NCBI GenBank assembly: GCA_025966175.1
Contig: JAOPVN010000333.1
Location: 1 to 6,569, forward strand
From: Modestobacter sp.
Lineage (GTDB): Bacteria > Actinomycetota > Actinomycetes > Mycobacteriales > Geodermatophilaceae
Direction: 5' to 3'
DNA length: 6,569 nt
The notes beneath the pieces are model-generated. The model saw only the letters and a list, made by a program, of their open reading frames with translations, was not told the DNA's origin and did not search any database. A program made the translations under genes and the position numbers. Within the stretch, counting starts at the first letter, position 1. Each line of letters starts with the position of its first letter. Shown here in pieces: positions 1 through 5,608 of this stretch.

Positions 1-413
1 GGCGCGCGACCGAACTCGGTGAGGTCGATCCCCAGGTCGTCCGGGCCGACGAGCGACGTCGTGCCGAAGACCTTCAGCGTCTCCTCGACGCCGGGCACGA
101 AGAACAGCAGCGCGGCCCGGGGGTTGACGGTCAGGTTGCGCAGGCTGTCGACGCGGTTGTTGCCCGGCCGGTCGGGCAGCGCCAGGCGGTGCTCGTCGAG
201 CACCCGCACGAAGCCCGGGTCGCCGCCGCGGGGGGAGACGTCCGGGAAGCCCTCGGCGTCGGCGGTCGCCAGCGTGGCGAAGGGGGAGTGGGCGATGAAC
301 TCCCGGCAGTGCCCGTCGACGCGGTCGATGACCTTGTCCTGGACGAGCTGGGAGGGGGCGCGGTAGCCGGCCAGCACCTCTGCGTCGGTGGGCTCGGTGT
401 CGACGGGCTGCAC
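1..413 (-). CDS. PPOX-type FMN-dependent flavoprotein, DR_2398/MSMEG_1061-like (C-terminus cut by window edge)
   Basis: This is a pyridoxamine 5'-phosphate oxidase-like split-barrel protein, expected to bind FMN in the cytosol; its substrate is unknown. About 137 residues are visible and the frame runs open off the left edge. Diagnostic segments are HSPFATLATAD (residues 42-52), DVSPRGGDPGFVRVLD (58-73), LPDRPGNNRVDSLRN (79-93) and LLFFVPGVEETLKVFG (102-117). Together these are the hallmark blocks of the DR_2398-type PPOX subfamily rather than of the vitamin B6 enzyme PdxH. Family members are usually about 200 residues, so roughly the last third is missing. The GTG at 413 was chosen because no ATG occurs in frame upstream and a TACGGT -10-like hexamer lies 6 bases before it, which suits a leaderless transcript. 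A CTG at 434 is a weaker alternative. It is head-to-head with the thioesterase gene. The family assignment is firm; the biochemical role is not known. Confidence 0.85.
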   Translation of the reverse strand, partial: MQPVDTEPTDAEVLAGYRAPSQLVQDKVIDRVDGHCREFIAHSPFATLATADAEGFPDVSPRGGDPGFVRVLDEHRLALPDRPGNNRVDSLRNLTVNPRAALLFFVPGVEETLKVFGTTSLVGPDDLGIDLTEFGRA

Positions 414-419
414 GTCGCG

Positions 420-425
420 ACCGTA
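420..425 (-). promoter_or_regulatory. Putative -10 element for leaderless PPOX flavoprotein gene
   Basis: The minus strand reads TACGGT, matching TANNNT, and is followed by six bases and then the GTG start at 413. This is the usual geometry of leaderless actinobacterial transcripts. No convincing -35 box and no Shine-Dalgarno sequence were seen. Confidence 0.4.
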
Positions 426-434
426 GCCGGTCAG

Positions 435-440
435 TAGCCT
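435..440 (+). promoter_or_regulatory. Putative -10 element for leaderless thioesterase gene
   Basis: The plus strand reads TAGCCT (TANNNT), eight bases before the GTG at 449, and no Shine-Dalgarno sequence is present. It lies back-to-back with the minus-strand element at 420-425, so the two promoters would share the same 35 bases. GTAGCC is repeated at 423-428 and 434-439, 11 bases apart. Confidence 0.35.
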
Positions 441-448
441 CGCGCCTC

Positions 449-838
449 GTGCCTGAGGTGTGGAGTGCCCCCGTCCGCTTCGTCGAGTGCGACCAGCAGG
501 GCGTCGTCTTCAACGCCCACTACCTGACCTGGGCCGACGAGGCGGTGAACGCCTGGTGGGAGACCGCCGGACTGCCCTTCGGCGCGCTGAGCGCCTGGGG
601 GGTCGAGTACTACGTCAAGGCCAGCGCGCTGGACTGGGTTTCCTCGGCCCGGTACGGCGACACGGTCGCGGTCGACGCCGAGCTGGAGAAGCTCGGTCGC
701 ACCAGCCTCACGCTCGGCTTCACCGTCCGGGTCGGCGAGCGGGTCTGCTGCACGATCCGCACTACCTACGTCGCGACCGCGGACGGCCGACCCGCACCCT
801 GGCCGGACGAGGTCCGCGCCCAGCTCACCGGGGGCTGA
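449..838 (+). CDS. Acyl-CoA thioesterase, 4-hydroxybenzoyl-CoA thioesterase (YbgC/FadM-like) family
   Basis: This is a 129-residue single hot-dog-fold protein, normal length for this family, which hydrolyses acyl-CoA or aryl-CoA thioesters to the free acid and CoA in the cytosol. The N-terminal block VRFVECDQQGVVFNAHYLTW (9-28) carries the expected active-site Asp (D15) followed by G18-V19-V20 and the conserved Y25. The helix D30-EAVNAWWE and the strands EYYVKASALDW and SLTLGFTVRV complete the fold. The acyl substrate cannot be read from sequence. The start is GTG at 449; GTG at 458 (protein beginning MWSAPVRF) is equally compatible with the domain. No ribosome-binding site is present, so a leaderless transcript is likely. 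It is divergent from the PPOX flavoprotein and converges on cobQ with a 7-base gap, so the two stop codons almost touch. Family confidence is high and specificity is unknown. Confidence 0.88.
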   Translation: MPEVWSAPVRFVECDQQGVVFNAHYLTWADEAVNAWWETAGLPFGALSAWGVEYYVKASALDWVSSARYGDTVAVDAELEKLGRTSLTLGFTVRVGERVCCTIRTTYVATADGRPAPWPDEVRAQLTGG

Positions 839-850
839 CCCTGGCTCAGC
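834..850. terminator. Small symmetric hairpin joining the convergent stop codons
   Basis: GCTGA (834-838) pairs with TCAGC (846-850) around a 7-base loop that is the whole intergenic gap. Each arm contains the stop codon of one gene. It has no T tract and only five base pairs, so it is at best a weak bidirectional terminator. Confidence 0.2.
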
Positions 851-2342
851 GGCCGAGCCCGGCCGGCAGCACCGGCAGCCCGGCGGGCGGGCCGGACTCG
901 ATCAGCCGCCACAGCGCCTCGGTGTCGGAGTGCTCGGCGATCAGGTCACCGAGCGCGTCCAGCCGGGCCTCGCGGACGGCGGCGAAGTCGGTGTCCGGGG
1001 CGACGACGAAGCGGCGCCCGGCCACCCGGGCCACCTCGGTGAGGAAGGCGCGGCGGAACCCGTCGTCCTCCAGCGCGCCGTGCCACGTCGTCCCCCACAC
1101 CGAGCCGGCGCGGGCGCCGTCCAGGAACGGCTCGGCGGAGTCGTCGACGGTGACGACGCCGTGGTGGATCTCGTAGCCGCGCACGGTGTGCCCCAGCGCG
1201 GTGCCGGTCGGTCGGGCCAGCACCTTCTGCGCGCCGAACCGGACGTCGGTGGGCAGCAGCCCGAGCCCGGGGACGACACCGGCGCGGGACTCCACGTCGT
1301 CGCTGATCGTGCGGGCCAGCATCTGGTGCCCGCCACAGATGCCCAGCACCGGACGTCCCTCGGCGGCCCGCCGGGTCACCGCGTCGGCGAGACCGCTGGC
1401 GCGCAGCCACTGCAGGTCGGCGACGGTGGACCGGGTGCCCGGCAGGACCACCAGGTCGGCGTCGGCGAGCTCCTCGGGCCGGGTGGCGTAGCGCACCAGC
1501 ACGCCGGGCTCGGCGGCGAGGGCGTCCAGGTCGGTGAAGTTCGACAACCGGGGCAGCCGGGCGACCGACACGCGCAGCACGTCCTCCCCGTGCGGGGGGA
1601 GCGCCGGGCCGCGGGGGGCGTCGACGCCGAGGGAGTCCTCGACGTCCAGGTGCAGGCCGGCCTGCCACGGGAGCACGCCCAGGGTCGGCCGGCCGGTCAG
1701 TGCGGCGAGCTGGTCGAGGCCGGGGGTGAGCAGCCGGACGTCGCCACGGAACTTGTTGACCAGGAAGCCGGCCACCAGCCGCTGATCGGCGGGGGGCATC
1801 AGGGCCACGGTGCCGTAGAGGGCGGCGAACACCCCGCCGCGGTCGATGTCGCCGACGACCACGACCGGCAGGTCCGCGGCGGTGGCCAGGCCCATGTTGG
1901 CGATGTCGTCGGCGCGCAGGTTGATCTCGGTGGGCGAGCCGGCGCCCTCGCAGACGACGACGTCGAAGCGGGACCGGAGGTCGGCCAGGCAGGCGAGCGC
2001 CTGCTCCAGCAGCGCCGCCTTCATCGGCCGGTAGGACAGTGCGGTCACGTCGGCGACGGGCTTCCCGAGGACGACGACCTGACTGGCGTTCTCCCCGCCC
2101 GGCTTGAGCAGCACGGGGTTCATCGCCGCCTCGGGCTCCACCCGTGCGGCTGCGGCCTGCATCACCTGCGCCCGGCCGATCTCCGCGCCGTCCGCGGTGA
2201 CCATCGAGTTGTTGCTCATGTTCTGCGCCTTGAACGGCGCGACCCGCACGCCCTGCCGCGCCAGCCAGCGGCAGATGCCGGCGGTCAACACCGATTTGCC
2301 GGCGTCCGACGTCGTGCCGGCGACCAGCAGGGCGCCGCTCAT
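846..2342 (-). CDS. cobQ: Cobyric acid synthase (adenosylcobyric acid synthase, glutamine-hydrolysing)
   Basis: CobQ (CbiP) uses glutamine and ATP to amidate four side chains (b, d, e and g) of adenosylcobyrinic acid a,c-diamide, giving adenosylcobyric acid, in the cytosol. The 498-residue protein is full length. Its N-terminal dethiobiotin-synthetase-like ATPase domain begins with the P-loop variant GTTSDAGKS (9-17), then PFKAQNMSNNS (36-46), CEGAGSPTEINL (131-142) and VVGDIDRGGVFAALYGT (162-178). The C-terminal class I glutamine amidotransferase domain carries the nucleophile C336 in GICGGHQM, the CobQ signature GYEIHHG (389-395), and the probable catalytic H421 in GTTWHG. All key residues are intact. 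The ATG at 2342 overlaps the stop of the upstream plsC-like gene as ATGA, implying translational coupling. Its pathway partner cobD lies about 3.5 kb upstream on the same strand. No cobalamin riboswitch is visible next to this gene. Confidence 0.97.
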   Translation of the reverse strand: MSGALLVAGTTSDAGKSVLTAGICRWLARQGVRVAPFKAQNMSNNSMVTADGAEIGRAQVMQAAAARVEPEAAMNPVLLKPGGENASQVVVLGKPVADVTALSYRPMKAALLEQALACLADLRSRFDVVVCEGAGSPTEINLRADDIANMGLATAADLPVVVVGDIDRGGVFAALYGTVALMPPADQRLVAGFLVNKFRGDVRLLTPGLDQLAALTGRPTLGVLPWQAGLHLDVEDSLGVDAPRGPALPPHGEDVLRVSVARLPRLSNFTDLDALAAEPGVLVRYATRPEELADADLVVLPGTRSTVADLQWLRASGLADAVTRRAAEGRPVLGICGGHQMLARTISDDVESRAGVVPGLGLLPTDVRFGAQKVLARPTGTALGHTVRGYEIHHGVVTVDDSAEPFLDGARAGSVWGTTWHGALEDDGFRRAFLTEVARVAGRRFVVAPDTDFAAVREARLDALGDLIAEHSDTEALWRLIESGPPAGLPVLPAGLGR

Positions 2343-3004
2343 GCAGCAGCGGGGGACTGGCCCCAGCCGGCCTTCTCCTGACCCGACAGCTCGACGATCG
2401 CCTCCATCACCTGGTCGGTGACCTCGCGCCGGGCCTTGCCCTTGCCGGCCAGGCCGCGGTGCTCCGGGAAGGTGAGCGGCTCGCCGAAGGTGACCGAGAA
2501 CTTGTGCGGCCGCGGCCAGCGCGCCCCGATCGGCTGGATCTTGTCGGTTCCGCGCACGGCGACCGGCACGACCGGGCAGTCGGCGGTCAGCGCCAGCCAG
2601 GCCACCCCGGTCTTGCCGCGGGCCAGCCGGCCGTCGCGCGAGCGGGTGCCCTCGGGGTAGATCCCGAACGCCCCGCCGGCCCGCAGCACACCCATGGCGG
2701 TGTCCAGCGCGGCCTGCGCGGCGCGGGACGCCTCCCGCTCGACCGGCAGCGCGCCGAGGGCGGTGAAGAGCGTCCGGGACACCCAGCCGCCGATCCCGGA
2801 GCCGCGCCAGTACTCGGCCTTCGCCAGGTAGGCGACCCTGCGGGGGGCCATGAGCGGGATCGCGATGCTGTCGATGAAGGAGAGGTGGTTGCTGGCCAGG
2901 ATCACCGGCCCGCTGGGCGGCACGTTGCCGCGGCCGGTCACGGTGGGCCGGAACACGATGAAGAACAGCGGCCGCAGCACGAACCGGGCAAGCAGGTAGA
3001 ACAC
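2339..3004 (-). CDS. 1-acyl-sn-glycerol-3-phosphate acyltransferase (PlsC/LPLAT family)
   Basis: This membrane-associated acyltransferase probably transfers an acyl group to lysophosphatidic acid, forming phosphatidic acid for phospholipid synthesis. The 221-residue protein has an N-terminal hydrophobic segment (about residues 3-19, YLLARFVLRPLFFIVF). The catalytic HX4D motif is NHLSFID (H40, D45), with RRVAYLAKAEYW and GALPVER as block II. The glycerophosphate-binding motif is YPEGTRS (E118, R121), and PVVPVAVRGTDK (144-155) is block IV. The last 20 residues, rich in Ala, Gly and Gln, lie outside the domain. The GTG start at 3004 is supported by a strong purine-rich ribosome-binding site (3011-3020) six bases upstream. 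The stop overlaps the cobQ ATG by four bases. The upstream ANTAR regulator gene is on the same strand, 127 bases away. Several LPLAT subtypes share these motifs, so the acyl acceptor is not certain. Confidence 0.92.
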   Translation of the reverse strand: MFYLLARFVLRPLFFIVFRPTVTGRGNVPPSGPVILASNHLSFIDSIAIPLMAPRRVAYLAKAEYWRGSGIGGWVSRTLFTALGALPVEREASRAAQAALDTAMGVLRAGGAFGIYPEGTRSRDGRLARGKTGVAWLALTADCPVVPVAVRGTDKIQPIGARWPRPHKFSVTFGEPLTFPEHRGLAGKGKARREVTDQVMEAIVELSGQEKAGWGQSPAAA

Positions 3005-3010
3005 GCGCGG

Positions 3011-3020
3011 CCCCCCTCCC
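3011..3020 (-). promoter_or_regulatory. Strong ribosome-binding site of the plsC-like gene
   Basis: The minus strand reads GGGAGGGGGG, six bases before the GTG at 3004. It is the clearest Shine-Dalgarno sequence in the window, and it decides this GTG as the start. Confidence 0.7.
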
Positions 3021-3024
3021 TCGT

Positions 3025-3046
3025 CCCGGACCCTCGTCGGTCCGGG
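3025..3046 (-). promoter_or_regulatory. Hexaloop hairpin in the plsC leader, immediately before the ribosome-binding site
   Basis: In the minus-strand RNA, an 8-bp perfect GC-rich stem (CCCGGACC pairing with GGUCCGGG) closes the six-base loop GACGAG. It ends four bases before the purine-rich ribosome-binding site. There is no U tract, so it is not a classical terminator. ANTAR proteins are known to bind hairpins with six-base loops that usually have A at loop position 1 and G at position 4. Here position 4 is G but position 1 is G, and no matching second hexaloop hairpin was found. A role as an attenuator, an mRNA-stabilising hairpin or a terminator of the ANTAR gene is possible. Confidence 0.45.
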
Positions 3047-3074
3047 CGTCCCAGGATCCTCTCCGACGGACGCC
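3045..3074. repeat. Inverted repeat abutting the hexaloop hairpin
   Basis: GGCGTCC (3045-3051) and GGACGCC (3068-3074) form a 7-bp inverted repeat around a 16-base spacer that contains the palindrome AGGATCCT (3053-3060). It shares two bases with the hexaloop hairpin, so the two would be adjacent, slightly competing structures in the leader RNA. Confidence 0.35.
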
Positions 3075-3131
3075 GGATGGGGACCAGCGGGGGCGTTACG
3101 GGCCGGTGGGGAGCCGGGTGGGGCGGGCCGG

Positions 3132-3866
3132 TCAGACGCCGGTGGCGCCCGGCGGGCAGGCGTCGCGCAGGATCTCGCGGACGTCCTGGGGCAGTGAGCC
3201 GTGGCCGGTGGCGGACTCGATCATCGAGACCGCGACGTCGCGGACCTTGCGGTGCGTATGGCTGGAGATGTGCGCCAGCAGGTCGAAGGCCACCTGGTCA
3301 CCGCATCCCATCAGGAGCATCAGGATCCCCTTGGCCTGCTCGATGGCCGCCCGGCTCGCCATCGCGTTCCGCAGCTGCTCCACCTCGGTCTCGAGGTGGC
3401 GCACCTGCTCGTCGGGGGGCGGGGTGACCCGGCTGTCGGTCACGTCGACCACCAGCCCGGAGAGGGCGCTCACGGCACCCGCGGGGTCGGCCTCCGCCTC
3501 GCAGACCAGCAGTGCGGTCCGTTCCTCGCCGTCCATCCGCAGCACGCGGTACTCCCGGGCGAACGGAGTGCCTGCGGTGCCCGCGGCGCTGAGGGCCTCG
3601 CGCAGGGCCGGTCGGTCCTCGGTGTGCACGTGGGACAGCAGCAGCCCGAGCGTCGGCTGGACCGAGCCGGCCGGTATCCCGTGCAGGGCGTAGAGCTCCG
3701 CGGACCACCACCACTGCTCGGTGCCCAGGTCGCCGCGGAAGCGGCCCGCGAGCCGGGTCGCAGTACTGCCGGGGGCGGCTGGACCATGGACACGGGGAGA
3801 GTGACCAGGCGCGTGGGGACGGGAGAGGGTGTCGCCCTGGCGGGGGAGTTCGGAGGTGGAGGACAT
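3132..3866 (-). CDS. PAS-ANTAR putative RNA-binding transcription antiterminator
   Basis: This is a 244-residue cytosolic regulator. Residues 1-40 look disordered and Pro-rich. Residues about 42-144 are a PAS_3-type sensor domain: WWWSAELYALHGI (52-64), HVHTEDR (79-85), the EYRVLRMDGEERT strand pair (105-117), and the closing SGLVVDVTDSR. A short coiled coil (about 152-168) leads into the C-terminal ANTAR domain (about 160-217), with SRAAIEQAKGILMLLMGC as the signature and AFDLLAHISSHTHRKVRDVA as the following helices. ANTAR domains are known to bind paired hairpins in RNA and prevent termination or alter translation. There is no receiver domain, so the signal is presumably sensed by PAS; the ligand is unknown. 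The ATG at 3866 is the only in-frame start before the domain and lacks a good ribosome-binding site. The next genes on this strand are the plsC-like gene and cobQ, behind a hexaloop hairpin. Confidence 0.93.
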   Translation of the reverse strand: MSSTSELPRQGDTLSRPHAPGHSPRVHGPAAPGSTATRLAGRFRGDLGTEQWWWSAELYALHGIPAGSVQPTLGLLLSHVHTEDRPALREALSAAGTAGTPFAREYRVLRMDGEERTALLVCEAEADPAGAVSALSGLVVDVTDSRVTPPPDEQVRHLETEVEQLRNAMASRAAIEQAKGILMLLMGCGDQVAFDLLAHISSHTHRKVRDVAVSMIESATGHGSLPQDVREILRDACPPGATGV

Positions 3867-4072
3867 GGAATCGACCGATCTCTGCCGGGCGCACCGGGGA
3901 CTCCCTCGGTGGGGGCTACGAGGCCGTTCGCTCGACCCGTCGCGACCCGCCGGCCCCAGTGGGGCGCGACCGCTCCAGTGCCGTGAAAGTTACCGCGCAC
4001 TCCGGCGTCCTGCACACCCTGGCGGCACCGGGATGTGTGGGCTGACCTGCGGTCACGTTCCGTGTTCGGACG
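3867..4072. other. Spacer upstream of the ANTAR gene with leader hairpins and short repeats
   Basis: No gene is supported here. Going along the minus strand toward the ANTAR start it holds TGACC-TGC-GGTCA (4043-4055), a TAACTT hexamer (3987-3992) and the small hairpin GCCCC-AGT-GGGGC (3953-3965). CGACCCG repeats at 3933-3939 and 3943-3949, exactly 10 bases apart. A bulged hairpin lies at 3892-3911 (CACCG arms). These may be the promoter and leader of the regulator gene, but none is individually convincing. Confidence 0.4.
3987..3992 (-). promoter_or_regulatory. Possible -10 element of the ANTAR gene
   Basis: The minus strand reads TAACTT (TANNNT) in the least GC-rich patch of the spacer. It would give a leader of about 115 bases. 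No recognisable -35 box stands at the right distance, so this is weak. Confidence 0.25.
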
Positions 4073-4097
4073 CTGACCGAGCCGGGCCGTCGGTCAG
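4073..4097 (-). terminator. Hairpin over the MocR stop codon, probable factor-independent terminator without U tract
   Basis: CTGACCGA (4073-4080) and TCGGTCAG (4090-4097) form a perfect 8-bp stem with a 9-base GC loop, and the MocR stop codon lies inside one arm. No T run follows on the minus strand, as is common for actinobacterial hairpin terminators. It sits exactly at the gene end, which favours a terminator over an operator. Confidence 0.4.
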
Positions 4098-5548
4098 ACG
4101 ACGATCTGGGTCGGGACGGCGGGATGGCCGTTCCCGGTGCGCAGGGAGTCCGCCAGCGAGGCGAGCACGTCGACCGCGGCGCGCAGCTCCGGAGCCGGGC
4201 GGGTGAAGGGCAGCCGCAGGTGGTCGTCGAAGGCGTGCCCGGTGCCGAACGCGCGTCCCTCGGCCAGGAGCAGGCCGTGCGGAGCAGCCGCCGCGGCCAG
4301 CGCCGCCGAGCTGAGCCCCGCCGGCAGGCTGCACCACAGCGACAGTCCGCCGGCCGGTGGGTGCACCTGCCAGTCCGGGAGGCGTTCGGCCAGCGCGGAC
4401 AGCAGCGCGTCCCGCTGGGCGCGCAGCTCCTCGCGTCGTCCCGCCAGCACGGCGTCCAGGTCGCGTACCAGCAGGGTGGCGGCGAGCTGGTCGAGCAGGC
4501 TGACGGACAACTGACGCCGGGCGTAGGCCAGGCCCAGCCGGTCGGCCAGGGCGGCGTCGGTGCGCAGCCAGCCGATCCGCAGGCCGCCCCACACCGCCTT
4601 GCTCAGCCCGCCCACGGTGACCACCGCCGCGTCGGGCAGTCCGGCGGCGTAGGGCGGCAGGGGGTCCTCGTCGAGGTACAGCTCGGCGCTGACCTCGTCG
4701 ACGACGGCGAGCACGCCCTGCTGCCACAGTGTCGCGGCCAGCCGCCGACGCCCACCGGCGGACAGTCGTGCGCCGGTCGGGTTGGTGAAGTCCGGGATCA
4801 GGTAGGCCAGTCGCGGCCCGCTCTGCCGGGCGGCGAGGTGGGCGGCCGTCACCAGGTCGTCCGGGCGGGTCTCGTCGACCGGCACCGGGACGAGACGGGC
4901 TCCGGCGTTCTCCACCAGCCGCAGCGTCCCCGGGTAGCCGGGGTGCTCCACCAGCACCCGGTCACCCGGCTCGACCAGGGCCTCGACGACCACGGCCGCG
5001 GCGTCGCCGACCCCGGCCGTGATGACGATCTGGTCGGGGTCCGTCGGCAGGCCCCGGCCGGTGAACCGCTCGGCGACCGCCTCGCGCAGTTCGGCCAGGC
5101 CGCCGGGCGTGTAGCCGTTGCCCTCGGTGAAGGCGGGCAGCTGCTCGAGGGCGCGGGCGTAGGCCGGGCCCAGCTGGGGGGCCGCCGACGGGGCGGCGTG
5201 GGCCAGGTCGATGAGCCCCGGGGTGGCCCGGGGCAGCCAGCCGGCGTCCGGGGGGCTGCCGTTCCCGGGCACGTCGATCACCGTTCCCGAGCCGTGCCGG
5301 GTGGTCGCCCACCCCTCCTCGCGGAGCACCCGGTAGGCCGAGGTGATGGTCACCCGGCTGGTGGCCAGCGCCGTGGCGAGGTCGCGCTCGGCGGGCAGCC
5401 GGGCGCCGGCCGGCAGCTGCCCGGCGAGCACCAGCTCGCGGATCCGCCGGGCCAGTCCGGCGTAGCGCGGGGCGGGGAGCGACTCCACGGGGCCGACGAG
5501 AGTGGCCACTTCCAGCGCGGGGGTGGCCTGCTCGAACTGCGGTGGCAT
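4094..5548 (-). CDS. MocR-type regulator: GntR winged helix fused to class I aminotransferase fold
   Basis: This is a 484-residue PLP-dependent transcription regulator of the MocR/GntR subfamily. Residues about 27-92 are the winged helix-turn-helix: YAGLARRIRELVLAGQLPAG, then LPAERDLATALATSRVTI, then AYRVLREEGW and RHGSGTVI. Residues about 112-470 have the fold type I aminotransferase domain: GYTPGGLAELREAV (145-158), HPGYPG (202-207), PDFTNPTGA (252-260, N256), VVDEV (282-286, D284), the Schiff-base lysine K317 in GGLSKAVWGGLRIGW with R324, and carboxylate-binding R446 in LRLPF. All PLP contacts appear intact. The ATG at 5548 was chosen because a longer in-frame extension to 5791 has no domain and would overlap the divergent small gene. 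Members usually control a divergent neighbour, here the small membrane protein. It resembles YczR-like MocR proteins, a weak impression. It is not PdxR in context, because no pdxS or pdxT is present. Confidence 0.93.
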   Translation of the reverse strand: MPPQFEQATPALEVATLVGPVESLPAPRYAGLARRIRELVLAGQLPAGARLPAERDLATALATSRVTITSAYRVLREEGWATTRHGSGTVIDVPGNGSPPDAGWLPRATPGLIDLAHAAPSAAPQLGPAYARALEQLPAFTEGNGYTPGGLAELREAVAERFTGRGLPTDPDQIVITAGVGDAAAVVVEALVEPGDRVLVEHPGYPGTLRLVENAGARLVPVPVDETRPDDLVTAAHLAARQSGPRLAYLIPDFTNPTGARLSAGGRRRLAATLWQQGVLAVVDEVSAELYLDEDPLPPYAAGLPDAAVVTVGGLSKAVWGGLRIGWLRTDAALADRLGLAYARRQLSVSLLDQLAATLLVRDLDAVLAGRREELRAQRDALLSALAERLPDWQVHPPAGGLSLWCSLPAGLSSAALAAAAAPHGLLLAEGRAFGTGHAFDDHLRLPFTRPAPELRAAVDVLASLADSLRTGNGHPAVPTQIVV

Positions 5549-5562
5549 GGGGCCACCATGCC
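5541..5562. promoter_or_regulatory. Interlocked inverted repeats over the mocR start codon, possible autoregulatory operator
   Basis: GGCATGG (5544-5550) is mirrored by CCATGCC (5556-5562). GGTGGC (5541-5546) is mirrored by GCCACC (5552-5557), with a further direct GGTGGC at 5522-5527. The dyads cover the mocR ATG (5546-5548). This could be an operator or an mRNA hairpin that masks the start. Confidence 0.35.
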
Positions 5563-5608
5563 GGATTGGTCTGCTTTTCACCAGCGGCAACCGTGCCACT
5601 GTCCCTCC
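5549..5608. promoter_or_regulatory. Divergent promoter region between mocR and the small membrane-protein gene
   Basis: These 60 bases contain the locally AT-richer stretch ATTGGTCTGCTTTTCA (5565-5580). On the plus strand TTTTCA (5575-5580), a 16-base spacer and CACTGT (5597-5602) could form a weak promoter with a leaderless start at 5609. No clear TANNNT element exists on either strand, and neither gene has a Shine-Dalgarno site. Confidence 0.3.

Noticed and set aside
1..440. Plus-strand frames at 19-366 and 189-437 as genes
   Set aside because: Both are antisense shadows of the PPOX flavoprotein, whose conserved blocks read clearly on the minus strand.
930..2381. 483-residue plus-strand frame antisense to cobQ
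   Set aside because: It is repetitive in Gly, His, Gln and Val, as expected for antisense of a GC-rich gene, and the CobQ frame carries every catalytic motif.
3053..3060. AGGATCCT palindrome as a regulator site
   Set aside because: It is an eight-base palindrome with no second copy nearby, so it is mentioned only as part of the larger inverted repeat.
2459..3427. 322-residue plus-strand frame antisense to plsC and the ANTAR gene
   Set aside because: It has Arg/Gly/Pro-rich shadow composition, no domain, and spans the ends of two convincing opposite-strand genes.
4094..5548. CobC-like threonine-phosphate decarboxylase, because an aminotransferase-fold gene lies next to cobD
   Set aside because: The N-terminal GntR winged helix and the MocR-style lysine block GGLSKAVWGGLRIGW identify a regulator; the adjacency alone does not make it a cobalamin enzyme.
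5557..5559. ATG at 5559 on the minus strand as the mocR start
   Set aside because: It is out of frame with the MocR protein and leads to a short shadow frame only.
4124..5608. Very long plus-strand open frame antisense to mocR, continuing into the small membrane gene
   Set aside because: The translation is low-complexity (Gly, Gln, Arg and His-rich) with no domain, and the minus-strand MocR protein has all its motifs. Only the part from the ATG at 5609 has coding character.
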